Of a DNA stretch of 13,742 nucleotides, positions 1 through 6,942 are shown in pieces. The notes beneath the pieces are model-generated. The model made no database searches and was not told the DNA's origin. It was given only the letters and a program-made list of their open reading frames with translations. The translations under genes were made by a program, and so were the position numbers. Positions within the stretch are counted from its first letter, which is position 1. The number at the start of each line of letters is the position of its first letter. Origin of the DNA: Capsulimonas sp. (GTDB taxonomy: Bacteria > Armatimonadota > Armatimonadia > Armatimonadales > Capsulimonadaceae); assembly GCA_025963815.1 (NCBI GenBank), contig JAOQAA010000296.1, forward strand, positions 1 to 13,742, written 5' to 3'.

Positions 1-1602
1 ATGACACTGATTGACCGTCGGGATTTTCTTCGCCGCTCCGCCGCCCTTGCCGCTGGCGTCACTTTTGCGCCGCTGCTGAGCGGCGAGCGCTTCGCCATCG
101 CCGAGCCGGGAGCGCCGGTGAGCGGGACGTTCGCGGAGGGTGTGGTCTTTCACGATCGTAGTGGGAGCGGCGTGCGGGAGCCGGGAGATGAGGGAATCAA
201 AGGCGTTCTTGTTTCCAATGGGCGAGATGTGGTGAAGACGGATGGGCAAGGCCGGTACCGGCTTCCGGTGGAAGACGAGGCAATCCTATTTGTGATCAAG
301 CCGTCCGGCTGGGCACTTCCGGTCAACGAACACAACCTGGTGCGCCGCCACTATCTCCATCGGCCCAATGGCTCACCCAAGTCCGAGTATCCGGGGATCG
401 CGCCGACCGGACCGCTGCCGGCGTCGGTAGACTTCGCGCTGCTCCCCAGCAAGGAGCCGAACAAGTTTCGCATGGTGTTATTCGGCGACCCGCAGCCGCG
501 CGACCAAAAAGAAATCGACTATATCGCCCATGACGTGGTTGAGGATCTGATCGGCGTTGACGCCGCGTTTGGTTTGAGCCTGGGCGACATCATGTACGAC
601 GACCTTTCGCTTTACGATAGCCTCAACGCCACTATCGCGAAGATCGGCCTGCCGTGGCATAACCTGCGCGGCAACCACGATATGAACTACGAGGCGGCGG
701 ACACGACGTATTGTTCGGAAACGTTCAAAAGCGTCTTTGGGCCGACTTATTACGCCTTCAATTATGGACAGGTCCACTTTGTCGTTTTGGACAACGTCCA
801 TTACGAAGGCCCGGAACATCGCAGTTTCCATGGAGAGCTGGGCGCAGCACAGCTGGAGTTTATCAAGAACGACCTGGCCTTCGTCCCCAAGGACAAACTG
901 GTCGTCGTCGCGATGCACATGCCGCTGACCGCTGTCTCGGACCGTGAGAACCTGTATCGGCTGCTGGAGGATCGGCCGAATGCACTATCGATTTCTGCTC
1001 ATACCCATGTCCACCAGCATCTTTTCCTGAACGCCAAGGACGGCTGGCGCGGCGCACAGCCGCATCATCACTTTAACCACGCGACAGTTTGCGGCTGCTG
1101 GTGGCAGGGCGCGCCGGACGAAATGGGTATCCCTCACACCACAATGACCGACGGTGGCCCGAACGGCTACTCCTTTATCACTTTCGACGGGCTGAAGTAC
1201 TCTGTGGACTTCCACCCGGCCCGTCGTCTGCCGACGGATCAGATGCATCTCTCCACCCCCGATAGCGTGACGTCGGCAAGCTCGGGCAGCGCCGATGTGC
1301 TGGTCAATATTTACGCCGGCTCCCCCCGATCCGTGGTGGAGATGCGCGTGGATGGGCGATCCGACTGGGCGCCGATGCAGGCGACCTTTATCGAAGATCC
1401 GTATTTCGTGAAGATGAAGCAGGCCGAGGCCGGCCCCAAGCCGCCTCCCGGACTCCCGCTTGACGACGCCACCAAAACCGATCACATCTGGACAGCGAAG
1501 CTGCCTGCGGGGCTGCCCAAAGGCACGCATCTGGTGCAGGTCCGCACGACGGATATGTTCGGACACACTTACACTGGACGCCGAATATTACTGGTCTCCT
1601 GA
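1..1602 (+). CDS. Tat-exported calcineurin-like metallophosphoesterase
   Basis: Probable metal-dependent phosphoesterase exported by the twin-arginine pathway; the substrate is unknown. The N-terminus carries RRDFLRR (residues 6-12), a hydrophobic stretch and a likely cleavage near AIA-E (about residue 35). Residues ~40-95 look like the small beta-sandwich MetallophosN domain. The catalytic core shows the family motifs in order: GDPQ (162-165), GD (195-196), GNHD (224-227), H306 in MHMP, and H334/H336 in SAHTH, where Ala replaces the usual Gly of GHxH. Residues ~350-530 match the MetallophosC type, including the GCWW and DGGPNGY segments. The ATG is at base 1 and the Tat signal follows directly, so the start is credible, although nothing upstream is visible. 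The length (533 aa) fits three-domain members of this family. A terminator follows, so the transcript probably ends here. Domain assignment is confident; biological role is not. Confidence 0.9.
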   Translation: MTLIDRRDFLRRSAALAAGVTFAPLLSGERFAIAEPGAPVSGTFAEGVVFHDRSGSGVREPGDEGIKGVLVSNGRDVVKTDGQGRYRLPVEDEAILFVIKPSGWALPVNEHNLVRRHYLHRPNGSPKSEYPGIAPTGPLPASVDFALLPSKEPNKFRMVLFGDPQPRDQKEIDYIAHDVVEDLIGVDAAFGLSLGDIMYDDLSLYDSLNATIAKIGLPWHNLRGNHDMNYEAADTTYCSETFKSVFGPTYYAFNYGQVHFVVLDNVHYEGPEHRSFHGELGAAQLEFIKNDLAFVPKDKLVVVAMHMPLTAVSDRENLYRLLEDRPNALSISAHTHVHQHLFLNAKDGWRGAQPHHHFNHATVCGCWWQGAPDEMGIPHTTMTDGGPNGYSFITFDGLKYSVDFHPARRLPTDQMHLSTPDSVTSASSGSADVLVNIYAGSPRSVVEMRVDGRSDWAPMQATFIEDPYFVKMKQAEAGPKPPPGLPLDDATKTDHIWTAKLPAGLPKGTHLVQVRTTDMFGHTYTGRRILLVS

Positions 1603-1610
1603 ACCTCGGT

Positions 1611-1645
1611 CCTCTCCTGCACTTTTGCAGGAGAGGGCTTTTCTG
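1611..1645 (+). terminator. Intrinsic terminator after the phosphoesterase gene
   Basis: A perfect 11-bp stem (CCTCTCCTGCA at 1611-1621 with TGCAGGAGAGG at 1626-1636) closes a 4-base CTTT loop and is followed by a short T-rich tail. It lies 8 bases after the stop codon. Confidence 0.85.
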
Positions 1646-1763
1646 TCTTCCTTCTTTGTCTTCACAACATCCGTACACACTTTGATCCCTCAGTGGCGGA
1701 TATCTTGGCTACCTCCCCACGAAGCCGCACGGACAACTCCAAATTGATTGACGAAGTTAATTT

Positions 1764-1795
1764 TTGATCGGGTTCTCTCTGTCTTGCTGTATAAT
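1764..1795 (+). promoter_or_regulatory. Probable promoter of the SMP-30 gene
   Basis: A perfect -10 hexamer TATAAT lies at 1790-1795 in a markedly AT-rich patch (about 1740-1800), about 50 bases before the chosen ATG. The best -35-like hexamer, TTGATC at 1764-1769, is 20 bases away, which is longer than ideal, so the -35 is uncertain. The rest of the 1603-1845 gap shows the terminator and no gene. Confidence 0.45.
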
Positions 1796-1845
1796 AATCC
1801 CCAGTGGACGCTTCACGCCGCTTGGCCCTAAAGAGAGATTTCCCG

Positions 1846-2757
1846 ATGAACATATTGATGATCGCCGTCGCAGGCTTGATAATTTTTAGCCTCGCCACAG
1901 CGCCTTCTGAAGGCGCGCCGAAGAGCCCGATTGAGGCGGACGCGCAGCTGACCCAATTGCCCGGCGAATTTTCGTTTACTGAAGGGCCAGCGGCGGATGC
2001 GAACGGCGATGTCTACTTCACCGATCAGCCCAACGACAAGATCCTGCGCTGGACGGCGGGCGACGGCAAGATTGAGACCTGGATGGCGCCGAGCGGCCGA
2101 TCCAATGGCCTTTGCTTTGACAGCAAGGGAAACCTTTGGGCCTGCGCGGACAACGAAAATGAGCTGTGGCGGATCGATCGCGAGAAGAAGGTGACGAAGG
2201 TCGTGACCTCGTACGCCGGCAAGCTGCTGAACGGTCCGAATGATGTCTGGATTCGGCCCAAGGACGCCGGAGTTTATCTCAGCGACCCGCTCTACAAGCG
2301 CGATTACTGGAAGCGAGGCGGCATGGAGCAGGCCGTCCAGGGCGTCTACTATCTTCCCAAGAATGGAACAGAGCTGACGCTGGTCGACGGCGACATGAAG
2401 CAGCCGAACGGACTGATCGGAACACCGGACGGCAAAACACTGTATGTGGCGGACATTGGCGACGGAAAAACTTACGCCTACGCGATCGGGCGCGATGGAG
2501 CGCTGAGTGAGCGCCGTCTCTTCTGTTCGATGGGCTCGGACGGGATGACCATCGACAGCGAAGGTAACGTCTATCTGACGGGCCACGGCGTCACGGTGTT
2601 CGGCAAGGACGGCGTTCAAATCGCACACATCAATGTCTCCGAGGATTGGACCGGCAACGTCTGCTTCGGCGGCCATGACAAGCGCACCCTGTTTATCACG
2701 GCCAGCAAGCATGTCTACACGATCCGCATGCGCGTGCACGGCGTGGGCAGCCAGTAA
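1846..2757 (+). CDS. SMP-30/gluconolactonase/LRE family protein, exported
   Basis: Six-bladed beta-propeller of the SMP-30/gluconolactonase/LRE family, probably a divalent-metal sugar-lactone hydrolase acting outside the cytoplasm. Numbered from the ATG at 1846, the metal ligands of the family are recognisable: E46 (FTEGP), N132 (GPND) and D232 (SDGM). R85/N87 match the spaced Arg/Asn pair that contacts substrate in human SMP30. Propeller strands recur as NGDVYFTD, GNLWACADN, DAGVYLSDP, KTLYVADIG and GNVYLTG. The N-terminus MNILMIAVAGLIIFSLA is a signal peptide or membrane anchor. An in-frame GTG at 1804 would add 14 charged residues ahead of it. I prefer ATG 1846, which has AGAGAG at 1832-1837 at good spacing and exposes the signal sequence. 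The TPR gene begins 28 bases later with no terminator between, so they may be co-transcribed. True substrate unknown. Confidence 0.87.
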   Translation: MNILMIAVAGLIIFSLATAPSEGAPKSPIEADAQLTQLPGEFSFTEGPAADANGDVYFTDQPNDKILRWTAGDGKIETWMAPSGRSNGLCFDSKGNLWACADNENELWRIDREKKVTKVVTSYAGKLLNGPNDVWIRPKDAGVYLSDPLYKRDYWKRGGMEQAVQGVYYLPKNGTELTLVDGDMKQPNGLIGTPDGKTLYVADIGDGKTYAYAIGRDGALSERRLFCSMGSDGMTIDSEGNVYLTGHGVTVFGKDGVQIAHINVSEDWTGNVCFGGHDKRTLFITASKHVYTIRMRVHGVGSQ

Positions 2758-2785
2758 CTACTGTTCGGAGACAATGGGAGATCGT

Positions 2786-3643
2786 ATGAACTCACGTCCG
2801 TTATTGATCGGGAGCGTTATCGGGATCTTTGTTCTGGCGGCGGGGGCGACTGTCTTTGTGGGCGTGCGTTTGGTGTCGCGCGTCGTATCCGGCATGGGGT
2901 TTGGCGGCTTTGGCGGAGGCGGATACTACGGGATCAATAATACCGCCAATCGCTACGCCAGTCAGGGAGATTATATCTCCGCCATCGCCGAGTACGACAA
3001 GATGGTGGCGATGCGGCCGAACAAGCAGGACGGTTATCTGCTGCGGGCGATGGCGGAGTTCCGCGCGCGGCAATTCAAGCGCGCGATCCGAGACAACACG
3101 ACGGCGCTGAACCTGCTCAAGACTCGGGCGGGGATTGAGGAGTTAGGGTTTAACCCGAACGCCAGCTATCAAACAAAACTCCGGATGGTTCCCATCTGTC
3201 AGGCGTCTTTGTATTACAACCGGGCCGTCGTTTATGACAACCTGAACGATCTGCCCCGCGCCATCGCCGATTATTCCGCCGATCTCGCCATTCGTCCCGA
3301 CGAATCCGACGCGCGCCACTATCGCGCCCTGGCCTATCTGGGGACGAAGCAGTACGCCCTCGGAATTGCGGACTGCTCGTACAATATCGGCCGTCACCCT
3401 CGCCGTCCCGCCAACTACTTCACTCGCGCCCAGATCTACGCCGCGAAAGGCGACTCCACGCACGCCGAGGCGGACTTCAATCAGGCCATCGCGCTGAAGC
3501 CGGACGAGATGGAGTATATCACCGAGCTGTCGCAGCTGCTGGAGAAGACCCAGCAGACGGCGAAAAATGAAGCGCTCTGGCAAGGCGTCGTGGACCGCAT
3601 GCCCGGGAACGGCATGGCCGTGGGCGGCCTTGGGTGGACGTAG
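2786..3643 (+). CDS. TPR membrane protein, N-terminal part ending at an in-frame TAG
   Basis: Membrane-anchored tetratricopeptide-repeat protein, 285 residues up to an amber codon. It begins with one hydrophobic segment (LLIGSVIGIFVLAAG onward, residues ~5-35), then a glycine-rich linker (GFGGFGGGGYYG). Several TPR helices follow, for example GDYISAIAEYDKMVAMRPNK, LPRAIADYSADLAIRPDESD and ADFNQAIALKPDE. TPRs mediate protein-protein contacts; the partner is unknown. ATG 2786 is preferred over ATG 2774 because GGGAG (2776-2780) sits 5 bases ahead of it, and the downstream paralog aligns from the same Met. TAG at 3641-3643 falls where the paralog at 3952-4869 has Leu (TTG), so one base change explains it, and the frame stays open with paralog-like sequence to 3913. 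The gene is therefore a recent nonsense mutant, a sequencing error, or read through. It carries about two more TPR units than its paralog. Confidence 0.8.
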   Translation: MNSRPLLIGSVIGIFVLAAGATVFVGVRLVSRVVSGMGFGGFGGGGYYGINNTANRYASQGDYISAIAEYDKMVAMRPNKQDGYLLRAMAEFRARQFKRAIRDNTTALNLLKTRAGIEELGFNPNASYQTKLRMVPICQASLYYNRAVVYDNLNDLPRAIADYSADLAIRPDESDARHYRALAYLGTKQYALGIADCSYNIGRHPRRPANYFTRAQIYAAKGDSTHAEADFNQAIALKPDEMEYITELSQLLEKTQQTAKNEALWQGVVDRMPGNGMAVGGLGWT

Positions 3644-3913
3644 TATCTCAGCGGGCATATCCCGGAGGCGATCGCCACCGATCTGCGTTCGATCCAGATG
3701 GATCCAACCCTTGCCAATACGAAGTTCAATCTTGCCCTCTGCTACGCCGTGACGGATCGGTGGGCCGAGGCGGATCCGCTGTATCGGCGGGCGATTGCGC
3801 TGCATGCGACGGAATCGCAAAAGGGCGGCTTGCAGGATATCCGGAACGCGCTTAAGACACATCCCAATTCGCAGGCGCTGCGCAAGGCGGAGGCGCTTCT
3901 GAGCGACTCATAG
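3644..3913 (+). pseudogene. C-terminal continuation of the TPR gene beyond the amber codon
   Basis: This is the same reading frame as 2786-3643, open for 89 more codons to TAG at 3911-3913. It is clearly homologous to the C-terminus of the next gene: HIPEAIATDLRSIQMDP resembles NLPEAMEANRHAAQMS, ADPLYRRAIAL resembles AEPLYREALAI, and both end in SQALRKAEALLS-(D/G)-S. It has no convincing start and no Shine-Dalgarno of its own; the first ATG, at 3698, falls inside a TPR helix. The intact frame shows the interruption is young, an error, or translated by readthrough. With the N-terminal part the full product would be 375 residues. Confidence 0.8.
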
Positions 3914-3951
3914 GTATCGTATCAAGTCGTTCGAATGGAATGGAAACGCGT

Positions 3952-4869
3952 ATGAAATCACGTCCGCTGCTGATCGGGAGCGTGATTGGGATATTTGTCC
4001 TGTCCGTAATTGCCGTTGGTTATGTGGGAAGTCATCTGACCGGGAAACCAGATCGACTGCTGACCGGAGTGCAGTACAACCGGACTTGGAGTGAGGGGCA
4101 GAATTACTCCAGGAACGGCAACTACCTTGCTGCGATCCGTGAATACGATAAAATGGTGGCGCTGCGCCCCAATAAAGTCGATGGTTACACCTACCGGGCA
4201 ATCGCCGAGGCTCAGGCGGGACTGTATGACAGGGCGGTGGAGGATAACACCACTGGCATTGAGCTGCTCACGCAGCGCCAAGGCATTGAAGAGCAGGGGA
4301 ATGCGGCGGATGTGCTGGGAATGCCCTATCAGGACAAGCTTGCGACCGTGTCGGAAGTCCAGGCGCGGCTTTATCATAATCGCGGATATGTTTACGCCAG
4401 ACGTGGCGAATTCGAGCGCGCGGTGCGGGATTTCAAACAAGCCGTCGCCCTGAAACCGGATGCGCCGGTGTACCATAGCTCGCTTTCGGATCTCTATCAG
4501 CACATGGGACAGTATGGACAGGATGTGGAGAACTGGAAAATCGCGACTGTGAGCGCTCCCGGCGATCCTGCCTCATGGACAAATTACGGCTGGTCTTTGT
4601 ATTGTCTCGGTAACCTTCCAGAGGCGATGGAAGCCAATCGACACGCCGCTCAAATGAGCGTGGTGTCCGCAACCGCCCGCTACAACCTTGGGCTCTTTTA
4701 CTCCGTCGAAGATCAGTGGGCGCAGGCCGAGCCGCTCTATCGCGAGGCGCTGGCGATCAACAATACCGATAAGCGGGAAAGAGCGCTGGGAAGAGTGCGT
4801 GACGCGATGAGAATGCATCCTCGCTCCCAGGCGCTGCGCAAAGCGGAGGCGCTGCTGAGCGGCTCATAA
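3952..4869 (+). CDS. TPR membrane protein, intact tandem paralog
   Basis: Second membrane-anchored TPR protein, 305 residues, a tandem duplicate of the gene at 2786-3913. The N-terminal anchor RPLLIGSVIGIFVLSVIAVG is nearly identical to that of its neighbour. TPR segments include GNYLAAIREYDKMVALRPNK, LYHNRGYVYARRGEFERAVR, FKQAVALKPDAP and QAEPLYREALAINN. The C-terminus matches the neighbour, but about 70 residues (two TPR units) are missing from the middle, or were gained in the neighbour. ATG 3952 has GGAA at 3942-3945 six bases upstream; the alternative ATG 3940 (adding METR) has GGA directly abutting it, so it lacks a usable ribosome site. Only 38 bases separate it from the preceding reading frame, suggesting one transcript. 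Function beyond protein binding at the membrane cannot be told from sequence. Confidence 0.83.
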   Translation: MKSRPLLIGSVIGIFVLSVIAVGYVGSHLTGKPDRLLTGVQYNRTWSEGQNYSRNGNYLAAIREYDKMVALRPNKVDGYTYRAIAEAQAGLYDRAVEDNTTGIELLTQRQGIEEQGNAADVLGMPYQDKLATVSEVQARLYHNRGYVYARRGEFERAVRDFKQAVALKPDAPVYHSSLSDLYQHMGQYGQDVENWKIATVSAPGDPASWTNYGWSLYCLGNLPEAMEANRHAAQMSVVSATARYNLGLFYSVEDQWAQAEPLYREALAINNTDKRERALGRVRDAMRMHPRSQALRKAEALLSGS

Positions 4870-4959
4870 GCATTTTGGAGGCGATCACGGAAGGAAACGC
4901 GTGGCTCGCCGTGGTATAGTGGAACCGTACGTATCACAGTGGGCGAGGGGGATACCCTT

Positions 4960-5712
4960 ATGTGGATGTGCGACCGCTGCCAGTCGATCAACGAAGACAA
5001 TGCTGGGATCTGCCCGCGCTGCGGCGCGGCGCCGCTTGGGTCAGGGGAGCGGCCGCCTCGCGCTGCTGCAGACGCGTCCCCGCCGCCCGCAGGAGTGGTA
5101 ATCCCTCAGTTTGGCCGTCCGGTCACGGCCGACGCCCTGGAAACGCCTCCGCCTCCAATGGACGCCGCAGCGCCTCCGGAGAACGCCTACGGCGCAACGC
5201 CTTTCTCGCCTCCGGCGGATACGGGGACGAAAATTGCCGTCGGCGTGGGGATCGGCGTCCTCGTGCTGATGCTCTTAGGACGCTTGCTGAATCCGATACG
5301 TCTGCTGTTTATTGCGCTTGGCGTCGGTGTGATCTTCCTTGGACACTATCTTGGACACCGGAGCGCAGCGTTTCGGAAGACCGCCATTCAAGCCACCGGG
5401 CGGGTGGTGCGCCTGGATCAAAGCGGCTCCGGCGGCGATTCCTATTATTACTCCGTCGTTGATTTTACGACCCGTGAGGGCGTCTCGACCGAGTTTCGCG
5501 ACACGCAGGGCTCGCGGCCCCCGCAGAACCATGTCGGCGATACTGTTAAAGTTTACTACAATCCGCTGGCGCCGACTGATGCGCAGATCGACTCGTCACT
5601 TTCCCAGTGGCTGCCGATCGGCATGTACGTATTTGGGGCGCTGATGATTCTGGGCGCTGTTGCCGGAAACCCGACGCGGGTGGGCGGCGGAGATATGACG
5701 GACGCCTTTTGA
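4960..5712 (+). CDS. RanBP2-type zinc finger plus DUF3592 membrane protein
   Basis: A 250-residue membrane protein of unknown function. The first 21 residues contain W2-x-C4-x2-C7-x3-N11-x6-C18-x2-C21, an exact fit to the RanBP2-type zinc-ribbon pattern, so a cytoplasmic zinc-binding knuckle is expected. A proline/alanine-rich linker (~25-85) follows, then two hydrophobic segments (~92-108 and ~113-131). Next is a DUF3592-like extramembrane region (~140-210, with VRLDQSGSGGDSYYYSVVDF and the DTVKVYYNP segment), then a last hydrophobic segment (~217-237). ATG 4960 is preferred over the in-frame GTG 4939 because GAGGGG (4945-4950) stands 9 bases before it and the zinc motif begins at once. It lies between the TPR genes and the signal peptidases. 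No catalytic motif is visible. Confidence 0.82.
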   Translation: MWMCDRCQSINEDNAGICPRCGAAPLGSGERPPRAAADASPPPAGVVIPQFGRPVTADALETPPPPMDAAAPPENAYGATPFSPPADTGTKIAVGVGIGVLVLMLLGRLLNPIRLLFIALGVGVIFLGHYLGHRSAAFRKTAIQATGRVVRLDQSGSGGDSYYYSVVDFTTREGVSTEFRDTQGSRPPQNHVGDTVKVYYNPLAPTDAQIDSSLSQWLPIGMYVFGALMILGAVAGNPTRVGGGDMTDAF

Positions 5713-5719
5713 ACCCCTG

Positions 5720-5749
5720 GGAACTTTTCGCCCCGTGTTTCGAAGTATT
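5720..5749 (+). promoter_or_regulatory. Candidate ECF-type promoter before first signal peptidase
   Basis: GGAACTT at 5720-5726 resembles the -35 element used by many extracytoplasmic-function sigma factors. GTATT at 5745-5749 follows after 18 bases. The same GGAACTT and GTATT pair occurs at the same spacing before the second signal peptidase (6871-6900), although much of the spacer differs. The -10 assignment and the sigma factor are inference. Confidence 0.35.
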
Positions 5750-5763
5750 GCAGTGTGGCGTGA

Positions 5764-5780
5764 ACACACTTTGTGTGAGG
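5764..5780 (+). promoter_or_regulatory. Leader hairpin abutting the Shine-Dalgarno of first signal peptidase
   Basis: ACACA (5764-5768) pairs with TGTGT (5772-5776) around a CTT loop, directly followed by GAGG (5777-5780). The second copy at 6914-6930 has ACACG/CGTGT, so the loop-closing pair changed from A-T to G-C on both sides. Downstream come ATG-GAC-TAA (5781-5789) and the TTG start at 5793. GAGG is 12 bases from the TTG, longer than usual. Confidence 0.4.
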
Positions 5781-5792
5781 ATGGACTAACCT

Positions 5793-6806
5793 TTGTCGAC
5801 ATCGAACTTTACCGATTTCCTCGCGAACCTCAGCTTGATCTGGATCGTTGGGGTCATCACATTCGCGACGGCGATCCGTCTGGCGCTGGTGCGCCTGCCG
5901 TCGCCCTCCGCCCGCTCGGTCGCCGAGTTCCTCGAATCGGGCATCGTCGCCATCGGATTGGTCTTTCTGCTGATCCGGCCGTTCCTGATTCAGGCCTTCT
6001 TTATTCCATCGGCGTCTATGGAGCCGACCCTGCTCGGACAGCAGGGCGCGGGCGATCATATCCTGGTGAACAAGCTGGGCATCCGGCTCCATCCGCCCCG
6101 GCGTGAGGATATCACCGTCTTTATTGCTCCGCCGGCTGCGGTGGAAGGCACGGCGGAAGCGGCGTCCGGCACGCCGGTAGACTATGTGAAGCGGCTGATC
6201 GGCGTTCCCGGCGACCGGATCGAGGCCCATGCGGGACGGGTCGCCATCAACGGGACGGAGTATAGTCACTACACGCTGCGCCAGAAGTTTTTGGAGAACG
6301 GCCTGTTTGGTCAGGAAGCCATGCAGCGTTCCGTGAACGAGCCTGGCTACGACTTGCAGGCGAATTTTCACCTCCGTTTCACCGATAAAGGCGTCACTAT
6401 CAATGGGACGGTCGTGCCGAATACGAAGATCGCGGAACTGGTGACCGGCCAGCCCAGCTTCCCTGTGACGGTCACGCCGGGCTACACGATGCGTAATGGC
6501 GTTCGGCTGGACGAGCCTTTCACTGCCGAAGACCCCGATTACGATCTCAAGATCTATGAAGGTCAGTCCCTCAAAGCCGACAACGGTCACTACCGTCTCA
6601 ATGGACAGCCGATTTTGTACTCTGAGTACGCAGGCTACAATAAGGCGCCCACCGGACCTCTGGCGCCCAGTACGTATTATATGATGGGCGACAACCGGAA
6701 CGACAGCAAAGACAGCACGGAGTGGGGGCCGCTGGAGGGAAACCGAATTGTCGGCAAGGCTCAGTGGATATTCTGGCCCCTCAGCCGCATCCAAACTCTG
6801 CATTAG
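5793..6806 (+). CDS. lepB: Type I signal peptidase, copy 1
   Basis: Membrane-bound serine protease that removes signal peptides from exported preproteins, using the Ser/Lys dyad of family S26. Two N-terminal hydrophobic segments (~13-33 and ~50-70) precede the catalytic serine S75 in IPSASMEPTL. The catalytic lysine is K133 in YVKRLIGVPGD, and the conserved GDNRNDSKDSTEWG box runs from 299 to 312. At 337 residues it is longer than typical Gram-positive enzymes (about 180-200). The extra length lies between the lysine box and the GDN box and contains repeated NG turn motifs. The start is TTG 5793: an in-frame TAA at 5787-5789 forbids an upstream start, and the first internal Met is M76, inside the active-site motif. 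The second copy conserves the same TTG. It is followed by a strong terminator. The family is certain; the gene symbol is by family only. Confidence 0.93.
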   Translation: MSTSNFTDFLANLSLIWIVGVITFATAIRLALVRLPSPSARSVAEFLESGIVAIGLVFLLIRPFLIQAFFIPSASMEPTLLGQQGAGDHILVNKLGIRLHPPRREDITVFIAPPAAVEGTAEAASGTPVDYVKRLIGVPGDRIEAHAGRVAINGTEYSHYTLRQKFLENGLFGQEAMQRSVNEPGYDLQANFHLRFTDKGVTINGTVVPNTKIAELVTGQPSFPVTVTPGYTMRNGVRLDEPFTAEDPDYDLKIYEGQSLKADNGHYRLNGQPILYSEYAGYNKAPTGPLAPSTYYMMGDNRNDSKDSTEWGPLEGNRIVGKAQWIFWPLSRIQTLH

Positions 6807-6815
6807 GCGTTTGCA

Positions 6816-6852
6816 AGCCCTTCACGATGACGTGAAGGGCTTTTTATTTTTT
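6816..6852 (+). terminator. Strong intrinsic terminator between the two signal peptidases
   Basis: An 11-bp perfect stem (AGCCCTTCACG at 6816-6826 with CGTGAAGGGCT at 6831-6841), with an ATGA loop, is followed by TTTTATTTTTT. It implies that the second copy needs its own promoter. Confidence 0.93.
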
Positions 6853-6870
6853 ATGTCTCGCGGATGCCCC

Positions 6871-6900
6871 GGAACTTTTTGCGCCCTCTTTCCAGGTATT
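6871..6900 (+). promoter_or_regulatory. Candidate ECF-type promoter before second signal peptidase
   Basis: GGAACTT at 6871-6877 and GTATT at 6896-6900, in the same order and spacing as at 5720-5749. Its position just after a strong terminator supports a promoter here. No good sigma-70 hexamer pair was seen in the gap. Confidence 0.38.
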
Positions 6901-6913
6901 GCAGAGGGAGCGA

Positions 6914-6930
6914 ACACGCTTCGTGTGAGG
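6914..6930 (+). promoter_or_regulatory. Leader hairpin abutting the Shine-Dalgarno of second signal peptidase
   Basis: ACACG (6914-6918) pairs with CGTGT (6922-6926) around a CTT loop, then GAGG (6927-6930), ATG-GAT-TAA (6931-6939) and the TTG start at 6943. It matches the copy-1 leader, with a compensated base pair in the stem and a synonymous change (GAC to GAT) in the two-codon mini-ORF. Confidence 0.4.
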
Positions 6931-6942
6931 ATGGATTAACCT

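Noticed and set aside
1828..2739. Minus-strand open frame (303 codons) opposite the SMP-30 gene
   Set aside because: The sense strand has conserved metal ligands and blade repeats; the antisense product shows nothing recognisable.
2633..2785. Upstream extension of the first TPR gene into the SMP-30 gene
   Set aside because: The frame is open, but this part overlaps the end of the SMP-30 gene in another frame. The conserved anchor and ribosome site place the start at 2786.
4912..4920. Extended -10-like TGGTATAGT before the zinc finger gene
   Set aside because: There is no -35 partner at usable spacing and no conservation to support it; too weak to annotate.
5556..6803. Long minus-strand open frame (415 codons) opposite the first signal peptidase
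   Set aside because: The plus strand encodes an unmistakable signal peptidase. The antisense translation is Arg/His/Gln-rich with no domain signature, the usual shadow in GC-rich DNA.
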